Positions 7,370-15,078 of a stretch of 64,000 bases of DNA are shown in pieces. A model generated the notes under the pieces. It was not told the origin of the DNA, searched no databases, and worked only from the letters and a program-made list of their open reading frames with translations. Numbering within the stretch: the first letter of the stretch is position 1; each line of letters starts with the position of its first letter. Both the position numbers and the translations under genes were made by a program. Source of the DNA: a virus; IMG/VR virus record IMGVR_UViG_3300035171_000016, positions 1 to 64,000 of that record. One strand, written 5' to 3'.

Positions 7370-7657
7370 TTATTCCCCAAGATATTCTCCGTCAAGATTA
7401 TAATAATCATTTTTAATCGCTACCGGATTAACTAATTTAGAGGCAAAATTAGGATTTAATGATAGTTTGAGAAATACCAAATCTCGCGCCTTCCTGTTTT
7501 TTGTAAAATTAATTAATTCAAAATGCTCCTTATATTTTACATCTAAAGTAAAATCCCCATTCCAGCGAAATTTCCGAATTGCTATAACCGAGTCATTTAA
7601 AATAAATTCCTCGAAATTAGTCATTCCGTCTTTCTTTTTAGTTAAAACAAAATTCAT
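7370..7657 (-). CDS. hypothetical protein, 95 aa
   Basis: ATG at 7657 chosen (MNFVLTKKKDG); an upstream TTG would overlap the neighbouring paralogue. Beta-rich with KEHFELINFTKNRKARDL; no domain recognised. Confidence 0.6.
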   Translation of the reverse strand: MNFVLTKKKDGMTNFEEFILNDSVIAIRKFRWNGDFTLDVKYKEHFELINFTKNRKARDLVFLKLSLNPNFASKLVNPVAIKNDYYNLDGEYLGE

Positions 7658-7667
7658 GTAATTAGTA

Positions 7668-7943
7668 TTAATATCCAAATGGATAAGGTTTTTTAGTGAC
7701 AAATCTAATTGGCGGTCTCTTAGTACAGATTAAAATAGGTTTAAATTCAGGATATAGCTGTTTTATCTCTCTAATACTGCGGCCAGCTAACTTAGCAAAA
7801 TCTCTATAAACTCTCCCCCAAGTACGAGAAATATCCTCTCCCCAGTTTCCTAGATTATATCTATCCTCTCTATCAACAATATAAGCATTATCGGTTACTA
7901 AATAATGACCAGCGGGCAGTTTTACTTTAATTTCGTCTGGCAT
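7668..7943 (-). CDS. PYPFGY-tail family protein, 91 aa
   Basis: LPAGHYLVTDNAYIVDREDRY at the N-terminus and RFVTKKPYPFGY at the end, with an inserted helical segment in the middle. Second gene of the run behind the promoter at 8170-8198. Confidence 0.72.
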   Translation of the reverse strand: MPDEIKVKLPAGHYLVTDNAYIVDREDRYNLGNWGEDISRTWGRVYRDFAKLAGRSIREIKQLYPEFKPILICTKRPPIRFVTKKPYPFGY

Positions 7944-7945
7944 AA

Positions 7946-8158
7946 TTAATATCCATGAGGAAAAGGTTTATCGTTTTCAAATTTAGGTTTATCTTTTTTA
8001 ATAAAAAATCTTATAGTTGGATAGCTTTTTCTATAATAACTTAGTTTTAATCCAGTTCCACAACCATTAATTTTATGATATGTATTACTTTCGTATAAAT
8101 AATAATAACCATCATAAATCATGCCGTTTGCATTAGTTATTTCTTCATAATAGTCCAT
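7946..8158 (-). CDS. PYPFGY-tail family protein, 70 aa
   Basis: First gene of the tandem run. Diverged N-terminus, but ends KFENDKPFPHGY, a relaxed version of the tail. Directly downstream of promoter 8170-8198. Confidence 0.68.
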   Translation of the reverse strand: MDYYEEITNANGMIYDGYYYLYESNTYHKINGCGTGLKLSYYRKSYPTIRFFIKKDKPKFENDKPFPHGY

Positions 8159-8169
8159 ACAGATACATG

Positions 8170-8198
8170 AATATAATAAATAAAAGCCATAATGTCAA
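8170..8198 (-). promoter_or_regulatory. Sigma70-like promoter, leftward
   Basis: TTGACA, 17-nt spacer, TATATT; drives the PYPFGY run (8158 to 5996). Its -35 touches the U-run of the terminator next to it. Confidence 0.72.
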
Positions 8199-8231
8199 TA
8201 AAAAAAAGGAGCGAACGGTTAAATTCGCTCC
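8199..8231 (-). terminator. Rho-independent terminator
   Basis: Perfect 8-bp hairpin GGAGCGAA/TTCGCTCC followed on the minus strand by a run of nine T. Ends transcription of 8252-8596. Confidence 0.85.
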
Positions 8232-8251
8232 TTGCCGCTATTACACGCTAG

Positions 8252-8596
8252 TTAGGCCGGAATTTCTGGAGAATTGACGGTTTGCTCGCCAATAACATTT
8301 TCGGTAGTCGCTACGGCCTCGGTAACTTGTACGTTGACAGTCGGCGCGTGCTTCTTTTCCTTATTCTTAATTACAACCTCATTAATAGAAGTTACCGGAG
8401 TAATACCGTGCTGATAATCTTTAACAGAGCGGTGGAGGGTGATTTCAAGACACTTGGTTCCCGCCTTTACGCGGCCCTTGCCAAACACCTTATAAGCTCC
8501 GTTGGCGTCAGGAATGCTAATACGGATAGTCTTGGTTGCGGTTGGAACTAGCGGGCGGCCACGGCCACGCTTTACTGGATTTTGGTTTTCGTTCAT
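8252..8596 (-). CDS. AT-hook DNA-binding-like protein, 114 aa
   Basis: Residues 9-16 (KRGRGRPL) form an AT-hook, a minor-groove binding motif suited to this AT-rich genome. The rest is a beta-rich region and a disordered Thr/Val/Glu-rich tail. Codons are GC-richer than the flanks. It is a single-gene unit with its own promoter (8639-8667) and strong terminator, which suggests high, independent expression. Nucleoid or regulatory role is inference. Confidence 0.7.
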   Translation of the reverse strand: MNENQNPVKRGRGRPLVPTATKTIRISIPDANGAYKVFGKGRVKAGTKCLEITLHRSVKDYQHGITPVTSINEVVIKNKEKKHAPTVNVQVTEAVATTENVIGEQTVNSPEIPA

Positions 8597-8638
8597 AATG
8601 TTATTTTTTTGTTTTTTTTATTTTATTGTCGTATTTAG

Positions 8639-8667
8639 ATAATAATACTAAAAAAACGATTTGTCAA
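8639..8667 (-). promoter_or_regulatory. Sigma70-like promoter, leftward
   Basis: TTGACA, 17-nt spacer, TATTAT; drives the AT-hook gene. Confidence 0.75.
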
Positions 8668-8691
8668 ATAAATTTTTAATAAATTTGTAAA

Positions 8692-9240
8692 TCAGAAATC
8701 AGGGTCCATATCCCAATTTTTCCAATCAATTGCTGATATATAGTCTGAATAATCTTTTGGTTTTTTTATTTGTTTATTTATTACTTTTTCTTCTTTTTTC
8801 TTTATCCATGGCTTAATAACGATATTATTTTCAGTATTTTTTGGCTCAAAACCAGCTAAATCCTTAAATTCAGGAATTTTTAATTTTAAATCAGGATTAA
8901 ATCCGGCTAAAACACCTTCGACACTATAAATAAAGGTTTTAAGTAATTTTACGGACAAATCATCGTTCATTCTTAAATCGTGCCTAAATCCTAAATAAAT
9001 AGAAGATTTTCCTTTATCGGTAATATCTAATTTAACGCTAATATTATTCTTAGTTAAAAATTTAATAAAAGGAGCGAATATTTTAGGATTAATATTCTTT
9101 TTATGTTCTATCAAGATGGCCGGATTATCTTCTTGCTTTAGTCCATAAAAACGATAATTCCTTTTAGTTTTAAAACCTTCAAAATGACAGGCTTCAAAAA
9201 TTTCTGGAATATTAAAATCTTTATTATTAATTGTAATCAT
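8692..9240 (-). CDS. hypothetical protein, 182 aa; paralogue of 25509-25925
   Basis: Residues ~30-45 (YRFYGLKQEDNPAILI) and IYLGFRHDLRMND match YRVYGLKQENNPPMLI and FTIGLRKDLREHE of 25509-25925, so the two are paralogues. The C-terminal ~60 residues are Lys-rich and unique. Function unknown. Confidence 0.7.
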   Translation of the reverse strand: MITINNKDFNIPEIFEACHFEGFKTKRNYRFYGLKQEDNPAILIEHKKNINPKIFAPFIKFLTKNNISVKLDITDKGKSSIYLGFRHDLRMNDDLSVKLLKTFIYSVEGVLAGFNPDLKLKIPEFKDLAGFEPKNTENNIVIKPWIKKKEEKVINKQIKKPKDYSDYISAIDWKNWDMDPDF

Positions 9241-9423
9241 TTATTTAAAATTTACAAAATTGTAATTAGTATATTCACCATAGTTTCCTCTTTCCTTCAC
9301 TTCTTTTAATTTGTTTATATTTCTATCATTAACCGGCAAACCGTTTGCGGCCAATGTTGCTTTCATACAGCTTTCGCACATGAGTTTGTTCCAACAAAGG
9401 CCGCATTGAATCGTATTAATCAT
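9241..9423 (-). CDS. Cys-rich small protein, 60 aa
   Basis: CGLCWNKLMCESC at residues 7-19 gives four Cys in two CxxC pairs, a probable zinc site. The stop overlaps the ATG of 8692-9240 (TAAATG) and its own start overlaps the end of 9416-9979, so it is translationally coupled. Confidence 0.65.
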   Translation of the reverse strand: MINTIQCGLCWNKLMCESCMKATLAANGLPVNDRNINKLKEVKERGNYGEYTNYNFVNFK

Positions 9424-9979
9424 TTAAAAGGATATGTTTTGCCAATAGATATTTATCTACGGCCAATTTAGCCTTGCCAGCCTCGCCAGCATTAACATCT
9501 TTTCGAGTACTAATGTTATGAGTAATATCGGCAAGTTTAACTATTTTCGCAAACCTATTGTGTTTTACGCTTAAAATATAATCTAAATAGGAATCATGTT
9601 CAATATGAGTTAAAGCATTTAAAGAAGCTCTAGCTATATTAAGGAACATTATATCGTCATTATATTTTTTTAATTTATCAATAATATAATTAACCGGAAA
9701 ATCTTTATTATCCTCTGCCGCATCATGTAACAAAGAAATAACTTCTAGCATTTCCGTAAATTGTTTATAGTCAAGACCAAAAGCCAACGCTTCCTGTCTA
9801 GCATAATAAATTAAATTAAATAGTTTTTCTCCAATTTCTTTTTCATTGCTTTGAAGCCACTCATTAACTATTTCACTAACAGCAACAGGATGGGAAATAT
9901 AAGGCGTGATTTTATCGCGCCTAAATTGGCCTTCATGCGCCTTTGTCGCAATTTCTAATGCTTTTTCAACTAAATTCAT
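9416..9979 (-). CDS. HD-domain protein, probable (p)ppGpp hydrolase (SpoT/MESH1-like)
   Basis: 187 aa, the size of single-domain small alarmone hydrolases. KAHEGQFRRD with ISHP (H30), LLHDAAED (H85-D86) and KLADITHN are the HD metal and substrate motifs of the RelA/SpoT hydrolase domain; no synthetase domain follows. It would degrade host alarmone in the cytoplasm and keep growth-phase metabolism on during infection (inference). Promoter at 9986-10013. Confidence 0.8.
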   Translation of the reverse strand: MNLVEKALEIATKAHEGQFRRDKITPYISHPVAVSEIVNEWLQSNEKEIGEKLFNLIYYARQEALAFGLDYKQFTEMLEVISLLHDAAEDNKDFPVNYIIDKLKKYNDDIMFLNIARASLNALTHIEHDSYLDYILSVKHNRFAKIVKLADITHNISTRKDVNAGEAGKAKLAVDKYLLAKHILLND

Positions 9980-9985
9980 ACCTTT

Positions 9986-10013
9986 ATATTAATAAAAAAA
10001 TCCACAAAGTCAA
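9986..10013 (-). promoter_or_regulatory. Sigma70-like promoter, leftward
   Basis: TTGACT, 16-nt spacer, TAATAT; drives the HD-domain gene. Confidence 0.65.
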
Positions 10014-10018
10014 GAAAT

Positions 10019-10432
10019 TTATGATTTCAAAATAAACTTAAATGGTTTAACAGGCCTTTCTTGCCTATCCCAATCAAGCATAAATTGAGTTACCTCTGGC
10101 GGCGTGAGATATTTCTTGTCGGCCATAATAACCCCATAATTAACAAAAATATAACTAGTAGGAAACATTTTCTTTAGTTTCCTAGTAATTGGACACGGAT
10201 TATAACTACCAACTCTTTTTTCTAAACAGAAATTAATATCTTCCTGCGTGACTTCAACTAAAACAGTTTTACCGTCTGTTTTTTTTAATTTTATTTCTTC
10301 TTTTTTCTCTGTACTTTTTTCTTCTAGCGGTAAGTCTTTTTTTTTAGTTAGTTTCTCGCGCAAATCTTTAAGCTGCCATTCTGAATCAGATAGCTTTTCT
10401 AGTAAAGTAACGTCTTTTAGGTTTAATGCCAT
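10019..10432 (-). CDS. hypothetical protein, 137 aa
   Basis: N-terminal ~55 residues are highly charged and probably coiled coil (SEWQLKDLREKLTKKKDLP). The C-terminal half is globular with YNPCPITRKLKKMFP. No family recognised. 19 nt after 10452-11243. Confidence 0.65.
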   Translation of the reverse strand: MALNLKDVTLLEKLSDSEWQLKDLREKLTKKKDLPLEEKSTEKKEEIKLKKTDGKTVLVEVTQEDINFCLEKRVGSYNPCPITRKLKKMFPTSYIFVNYGVIMADKKYLTPPEVTQFMLDWDRQERPVKPFKFILKS

Positions 10433-10451
10433 ACTAATAAATTATTTATAA

Positions 10452-11243
10452 TTAAAATGCCATTGGTTGCAGTTTTTGGATTGGCGTAATTTTAATTGAG
10501 CCTTCCTTTTTCTTTCCATCGTCGTATAAATCGGTTGCGGTAAATTTAAATCCGCAAATACCATATTCATGCGGACAATTATGCCCCATTTTTTGCTCTG
10601 GAATAAAACCATTAACCATTTGTAAAAGTTTAGGTTTAATTGCGGGCCAAAACATTCTATCTTCATCGGAATATAGAATTTTATTATCTAGATATTCCAT
10701 AATATCATTATTGCCGTCATAATGAATGCCGACACGAATAAGCCAAGTAAGCAAGCTAATACGATAAGGCTGCGTCCAGAACAAAGGAATTACGGCCAAA
10801 TAACGGTTTGCAACATCCAAATTATAAAATACGGTTTTTTGTTTAATTTTAAACTTTTTCTCGAAATGATTAATTAGATTTTGAATATTAAATAGATTAT
10901 CTTTTAAAAGCTTGGTATGTTCATCCTGTTTACCATATTTTCCACCACCAGAATAAGGCAAAATTCCAAAAACTAAATGAGCAACTTTATTCTTTTCATC
11001 AAATAAGCCTTCAATATATTCACTTTCCAAACCATAAACACTCCAATTTTTATGAGAATGTTGAGAATCTACCTGTTCATGTAAAAAATCCTTGCAAGCA
11101 GTCAGGGGATATTTAGTTGTAATTTTATCTCCGTCTCTGATAGCAAAAGCATAGCCCGCTCCCCAATTGCGGCCTTCTCTTAAAATCTTACGATTTTGTT
11201 TATCAATTAAAATAGGTTTAAATTCTACTGTTTTTTTAGTCAT
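10452..11243 (-). CDS. hypothetical protein, 263 aa
   Basis: Large soluble protein with YPLTACKDFLHEQV, an acidic middle and GHNCPHEYGICGF near the C-terminus (two Cys and His). No family recognised. Promoter 11258-11286 immediately upstream. Size and composition suggest an enzyme or structural partner, but nothing in it decides. Confidence 0.7.
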   Translation of the reverse strand: MTKKTVEFKPILIDKQNRKILREGRNWGAGYAFAIRDGDKITTKYPLTACKDFLHEQVDSQHSHKNWSVYGLESEYIEGLFDEKNKVAHLVFGILPYSGGGKYGKQDEHTKLLKDNLFNIQNLINHFEKKFKIKQKTVFYNLDVANRYLAVIPLFWTQPYRISLLTWLIRVGIHYDGNNDIMEYLDNKILYSDEDRMFWPAIKPKLLQMVNGFIPEQKMGHNCPHEYGICGFKFTATDLYDDGKKKEGSIKITPIQKLQPMAF

Positions 11244-11257
11244 AAATTTATAAAAAG

Positions 11258-11286
11258 ATAATAATGATTAAATATCAAGTTGTCAA
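11258..11286 (-). promoter_or_regulatory. Sigma70-like promoter, leftward
   Basis: TTGACA, 17-nt spacer, TATTAT; -35 overlaps the stop of 11283-11495. Confidence 0.72.
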
Positions 11287-11495
11287 CCTTTTACTACCAT
11301 CGAATTATTAATTTTAGATTGTTTTTTAGTGGGAAAATAATTTTCTTGAGTCTCTTGCTCGGTATTAGCCGTAATTAAAAACTGAATCCAGTGTCTATGA
11401 AGCATAATTGAAAGATGCACGCGGCCATCCAAGAGGGCCTGTAGCATAGCTACTAGCTCGGCATTTCTCTTTTTATAATCAATAGATTCATTCAT
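11283..11495 (-). CDS. hypothetical protein, 70 aa
   Basis: Helical N-terminus (KKRNAELVAMLQALLDGRVHL), polar C-terminus. Follows promoter 11507-11535. No family recognised. Confidence 0.6.
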   Translation of the reverse strand: MNESIDYKKRNAELVAMLQALLDGRVHLSIMLHRHWIQFLITANTEQETQENYFPTKKQSKINNSMVVKG

Positions 11496-11506
11496 ATTAT
11501 TTTGTA

Positions 11507-11535
11507 TATCTAGCCAATATTAAAAACACCGTCAA
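11507..11535 (-). promoter_or_regulatory. Sigma70-like promoter, leftward
   Basis: TTGACG, 17-nt spacer, TAGATA; weaker match. Confidence 0.5.
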
Positions 11536-11574
11536 GAATATTATAATTAACATTAATAAATATTATGGTTTAAA

Positions 11575-11790
11575 TTATTTGTGTTTAATTCCGAAAATTG
11601 AATCATACCATATCATTAAAAGAGCCAACAAATAAAACAAGGTAGCAATAAGCCCGGCGTGACAATTACTTTCTGGCTGGCCGGTTTCCATTATTTTAGT
11701 CTGACAGCAAAGCAAAAGACAAATTTGCAAGCCAAAATAATAAATAATTGAGGCCAAAACGGAAAAAATAATTTTAGTTTTACATTTCAT
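11575..11790 (-). CDS. membrane protein, 71 aa
   Basis: Two hydrophobic helices (about 7-28 and 42-62) with a CCQTK and NCHAG loop between them. No family recognised. Own promoter 11798-11825. Confidence 0.62.
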   Translation of the reverse strand: MKCKTKIIFSVLASIIYYFGLQICLLLCCQTKIMETGQPESNCHAGLIATLFYLLALLMIWYDSIFGIKHK

Positions 11791-11797
11791 ACAAGAA

Positions 11798-11825
11798 ATA
11801 ATAACCTATTAAATAAAAAAGTCAA
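11798..11825 (-). promoter_or_regulatory. Sigma70-like promoter, leftward
   Basis: TTGACT, 16-nt spacer, TATTAT; drives 11575-11790. Confidence 0.65.
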
Positions 11826-11827
11826 GA

Positions 11828-12043
11828 TTAATAACCAAAAGGGTATGGTTTTGCTGTTTTAAATTTAGGTTTAGTGATTTTTTTAAATAATCTAATTCCT
11901 TTATATCTCATTCTCATATCTTTATGAGTTACCGTTTCCCAATTAATTAATAAATCATGGTTTTCCATTTTGCCTAAAAGGTAATAAGTATCTAAACCAA
12001 TTAATTCATTAGGACTATCAACTTCTTTAAAGTAGAAATTCAT
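11828..12043 (-). CDS. PYPFGY-tail family protein, 71 aa
   Basis: Outlying copy of the 6-8 kb family: ends KFKTAKPYPFGY, preceded by IRLFKKITK. Its ATG overlaps the stop of the deaminase-like gene (ATGA). Confidence 0.7.
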   Translation of the reverse strand: MNFYFKEVDSPNELIGLDTYYLLGKMENHDLLINWETVTHKDMRMRYKGIRLFKKITKPKFKTAKPYPFGY

Positions 12044-12429
12044 TTAAATAGGAATTCTTGGATATTACCGTGCGAATCTGAATAATAGATTTTATTGAAA
12101 TTTAATGTCTTAATTAGGTTGGCGCAATGCTGGCACGGGGCAGACAAATTAACATTATAATTGTTATCAATTCTTACCACAATCAAATCATGGCCGGAAT
12201 AATCTTCTAGCCGTCCGCGAATTACTGCTAACATTTCTGCATGAGTAGCATTATCATGCTTAAAGGATGGATAAAATTTAATTGTTTTAGGATGAGTCTT
12301 TCGAGTATTAAAACCAACCGAAACCAATTCCTGTTTCTTAAAAATACCAGCGACGTGAAAAGCGCGCAAACTTTGTTTAAGCGGCTTCATGGCACGGGCC
12401 ATTTCGATAAGTTTATGATACCGTTTCAT
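12040..12429 (-). CDS. Cytidine/deoxycytidylate deaminase-like protein
   Basis: 129 aa with HAE (63-65) and PCQHC (98-102), the zinc-binding and catalytic motifs of the CDA fold. The product would deaminate a cytosine nucleoside or nucleotide; which one cannot be read from the sequence. Shorter than T4-type dCMP deaminases. First of a two-gene unit with 11828-12043. Confidence 0.8.
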   Translation of the reverse strand: MKRYHKLIEMARAMKPLKQSLRAFHVAGIFKKQELVSVGFNTRKTHPKTIKFYPSFKHDNATHAEMLAVIRGRLEDYSGHDLIVVRIDNNYNVNLSAPCQHCANLIKTLNFNKIYYSDSHGNIQEFLFK

Positions 12430-12466
12430 TTCATATAAAATAATGAATAAATACTAAATGTCAAGA

Positions 12467-12979
12467 TTAAATTTTATCAGTTATTAGAATTCCTAAATTA
12501 TGGTCAACTTCATGTTGAACAGTAAACGAGCCATTATATCTATTAATTACTTCGCCTTTTCTTTTTCTGCTTTCGTCAAAATATTCTATATGAACTGACT
12601 CGTATCTTTTAATTTTAATTGGCTTTTCTAACCTAATAGAACCACAATTAGTATCTGTTTCTATTAATTCTCCAAGATATTGCTTTATTTTGGGATTAAT
12701 CATTATCTGGCAATAAGCGTTCTTAGTTCCACGATTTTTAACTATTCCGATTATATTAAATGGAACTCCTACATTGGCCCCGCTCATTCCGTGAGGCAAT
12801 TTATATCCGTCCATCTTATTTAAAGCAGCGAATCTTATTAAATTACAACTGGCCGCAACAACAGCCCTATAAATAGGATTAGAATTAAATAATCTTATAT
12901 TAACATCAAACAATACAGATTTAAGAAAAACAGTATCTTCTTTGTTATCTACATGAGTAAGATAATCAGAAATATTCAT
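12467..12979 (-). CDS. def: Peptide deformylase-like protein
   Basis: HEVDH (156-160) is the metal-binding and catalytic motif III. SGANVGVP (66-73) and NCGS (111-114) stand in for motifs I (GxGLAAxQ) and II (EGCLS), both diverged, so activity needs proof. The family removes the formyl group from new protein N-termini; phage copies are known to act on rapidly made virion or host proteins. Its ATG overlaps the stop of the YopX gene 12976-13362. Confidence 0.8.
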   Translation of the reverse strand: MNISDYLTHVDNKEDTVFLKSVLFDVNIRLFNSNPIYRAVVAASCNLIRFAALNKMDGYKLPHGMSGANVGVPFNIIGIVKNRGTKNAYCQIMINPKIKQYLGELIETDTNCGSIRLEKPIKIKRYESVHIEYFDESRKRKGEVINRYNGSFTVQHEVDHNLGILITDKI

Positions 12980-13362
12980 TTTAACAATTCCTTATTCTCA
13001 AAAATATTTCCAATTATTTTAATATCTGTATATTTTTCAAAATTGTCACCATCACCATACCATCCGCGAGGGTCTAAATTTGTTGACGACAAAACAATAA
13101 CCGGAATAATATGTTTTTCAAAATCTTTTGGCTCTTTAAATGCTTCGTTATAAATAGCTTCTACAATATCACCTTCGTAAATTTCTTTTCCATTTTTATC
13201 TTTAAGGCCAATGAATTGCTGAACTATACTTTTAGAAGTTGTCCCAAAAATATCTCCATGAGACAACCAGTTTAAAGCATCTGTAAGTGTAAAATATCTA
13301 AATCCAAAACGCTTTCCGATGTTATACGCATCCCAAACTCTAAATTTAATTTCTCGGTTCAT
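12976..13362 (-). CDS. YopX family protein
   Basis: NREIKFRVWDAYN, FIGLKDKNGKEIYEGDIV and IKIIGNIFENKELL are the YopX blocks; 128 aa. Translationally coupled to def downstream and to the amidotransferase-like gene upstream (1-nt overlap with its ATG). Confidence 0.88.
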   Translation of the reverse strand: MNREIKFRVWDAYNIGKRFGFRYFTLTDALNWLSHGDIFGTTSKSIVQQFIGLKDKNGKEIYEGDIVEAIYNEAFKEPKDFEKHIIPVIVLSSTNLDPRGWYGDGDNFEKYTDIKIIGNIFENKELLK

Positions 13363-14012
13363 TAAATTAGAGAATTTGACATAAACTTATTTAAAATATC
13401 TTGCGACCATTTTATAGTTTCGTTAAATCTATCATCACCATATAAAGATTCATTATGATTTTGAAAAGCTAGAAAATTAATCTTTTTGTACCAAACTACT
13501 TCTGGTTCTTTTTCGCATTTTACGTTTTGGTTATAACCGTTGTAATGATAAGGAGATAGATTAGCCCACGCTAAAAGTTCATAATCTTCACTCTCTTTTA
13601 AATTAGACACGTCTTGCATATTGTGGTGCGTGGAATTCATTTCAAGAATTTTTCCGTCAAATGTAGTAACTTCGTGAATACCGGGATGTCTAACATCCTG
13701 ATAAACTGCACCTCCAGCCAATGCCGCTCCCCATTGCGAAGATTTGCAAATACCAATTATTTTTTTTCCTAATTTAATTGCTGTTTGAAAATCCGCATAT
13801 TCTAAAGCATCTGTCTTTTCGTCGCAATATAATCTACCGCTATCAGGTTGGTTATAATAATGCGCTCCTACATCACTTCCCCCCAAACCAAGACACAAAT
13901 CAGCTTCTTTAATATTTTTGGTAAATCCTGTACCCTGTAACCAGTTAGCATAGCCACAATCGTTTCCGCCGCCAATTACATAGATTAGTCTATTGTTTTT
14001 ATTTTTACGCAT
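13362..14012 (-). CDS. Class I glutamine amidotransferase-like protein
   Basis: 216 aa. GICKSSQ (with the nucleophile Cys), GGAVYQD, MNSTHHN and a late FQNHNE resemble GATase1/gamma-glutamyl hydrolase proteins (GICRGxQ, NSxHHQ, QFHPE). It begins with a GGGNDCGYANWLQG segment not typical of the family. It could hydrolyse a gamma-glutamyl bond, which would fit the amidoligase cluster 2 kb away; this link is inference. Confidence 0.68.
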   Translation of the reverse strand: MRKNKNNRLIYVIGGGNDCGYANWLQGTGFTKNIKEADLCLGLGGSDVGAHYYNQPDSGRLYCDEKTDALEYADFQTAIKLGKKIIGICKSSQWGAALAGGAVYQDVRHPGIHEVTTFDGKILEMNSTHHNMQDVSNLKESEDYELLAWANLSPYHYNGYNQNVKCEKEPEVVWYKKINFLAFQNHNESLYGDDRFNETIKWSQDILNKFMSNSLI

Positions 14013-14018
14013 ATTTAT

Positions 14019-14046
14019 AATATAATGATTAGTTTGATTTTGTCAA
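14019..14046 (-). promoter_or_regulatory. Sigma70-like promoter, leftward
   Basis: TTGACA, 16-nt spacer, TATATT; drives the operon 14012-12467. Confidence 0.68.
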
Positions 14047-14346
14047 TGTTTTTGTTTGAAATGATTTTAAACGGTTTTCTTTTTGGATTTCTTCAAGTTT
14101 TCTGAAATTTACAGGCCCTAAACCTACTTCTCTTCCGGTAAATCCACAAAAACAGGTAGAGCCTACAAACGCAAGACCAAACATTCCAACGGGCCAATCT
14201 GGATATGTAATAATTTTAGATACAACATAAACCTTATCCTTTACAACATCTGCGCCAGAATCAATAAAATTACCTATTTTGCCAGTAATGCTATCTGTGC
14301 CTTGCGGCGTTCTAATACAAACTACTTTATCAGATACTTTAAACAT
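14029..14346 (-). CDS. hypothetical protein, 105 aa
   Basis: VSDKVVCIRTPQG and DKVYVVSKIITYPDWP look like small beta-barrel strands; residues 60-75 contain STCFCGFTG. C-terminus is basic. No family recognised. Confidence 0.62.
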   Translation of the reverse strand: MFKVSDKVVCIRTPQGTDSITGKIGNFIDSGADVVKDKVYVVSKIITYPDWPVGMFGLAFVGSTCFCGFTGREVGLGPVNFRKLEEIQKENRLKSFQTKTLTKSN

Positions 14347-14376
14347 ATAAAAAATATAATGATTAATTTTAAAAAA

Positions 14377-14592
14377 TCAAGACTTTAATCTTCCAAAATC
14401 GCTTGGCTCAACCTCTAGCCATCTATCATAAGCTCTTTCCGCTCTTTCTCTAAAAGCTTTTTCCGCTGGCCTGCTTTTGATATACTTGTTAAATGCAATA
14501 CGTTCAATCATTTTGGCGGCATCTTTGCGCGGTATTCCAAAATTAAAAAACATTGTCCCTAATTCAACCGCCATTTGAAAATCATATTGCAT
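14377..14592 (-). CDS. hypothetical protein, 71 aa
   Basis: Helical, Arg/Ala-rich (KSRPAEKAFRERAERAYDR). Lies between 14029-14346 and the GTG-started gene at 14596. Confidence 0.58.
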   Translation of the reverse strand: MQYDFQMAVELGTMFFNFGIPRKDAAKMIERIAFNKYIKSRPAEKAFRERAERAYDRWLEVEPSDFGRLKS

Positions 14593-14595
14593 AAA

Positions 14596-14751
14596 TTAAA
14601 TAAACTTAAATAATACTCTCCATTTTTCACCATTAGCCGAAAACGCCACAACCTTATTACCATTCCAAATTATATAAAAATCTTTAAATCCTAGAAAACC
14701 ATTAGTAAGGTGTTCTAGTTTTAAGGATGAATTAAGATAATTAGTAATCAC
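14596..14751 (-). CDS. hypothetical protein, 51 aa (GTG start)
   Basis: GTG at 14751 overlaps the TGA of the upstream gene (GTGA), a coupling signature. Product VITNYLNSSLKLEHLTNGFL then a beta half with FYIIWNGNKVVAF. No other gene occupies this stretch. Confidence 0.5.
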   Translation of the reverse strand: MITNYLNSSLKLEHLTNGFLGFKDFYIIWNGNKVVAFSANGEKWRVLFKFI

Positions 14752-14936
14752 AGATTAATTACTAGTCCGTTCTTTGTGCCGGTAACACGTTCAACCTTAT
14801 AATGCTGGCCGTAAAGCCTCTCAACGGTGTTAAGGTTGCTTTCCTTGTAAACGCTAGACGGCAAATAAACTTCTTTGCGGTTGCGGTTTTTCGCGTCCTG
14901 AATAATACGAGTCAAATCTTCGTTGTTTAAATACAT
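14748..14936 (-). CDS. hypothetical protein, 62 aa
   Basis: NNEDLTRIIQDAKNRNRKEVYL then a basic region (GQHYKVERVTGTKNG). GC-richer than flanks. First gene behind promoter 14986-15013. Confidence 0.58.
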   Translation of the reverse strand: MYLNNEDLTRIIQDAKNRNRKEVYLPSSVYKESNLNTVERLYGQHYKVERVTGTKNGLVINL

Positions 14937-14985
14937 ATTAGTTTAATTTTTATAGTTTTAGTGTATAATATTAATGTGTATAGTT

Positions 14986-15013
14986 ATGTTAATGAATTTT
15001 CCGTCTATGTCAA
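14986..15013 (-). promoter_or_regulatory. Sigma70-like promoter, leftward
   Basis: TTGACA, 16-nt spacer, TAACAT; leader of ~50 nt to 14936. Confidence 0.5.
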
Positions 15014-15078
15014 GTTTAAATACTTGTTTTTGGCTCTTTGCCAGCTATACACAACATGGACGGATTTTGCTTTGATAT

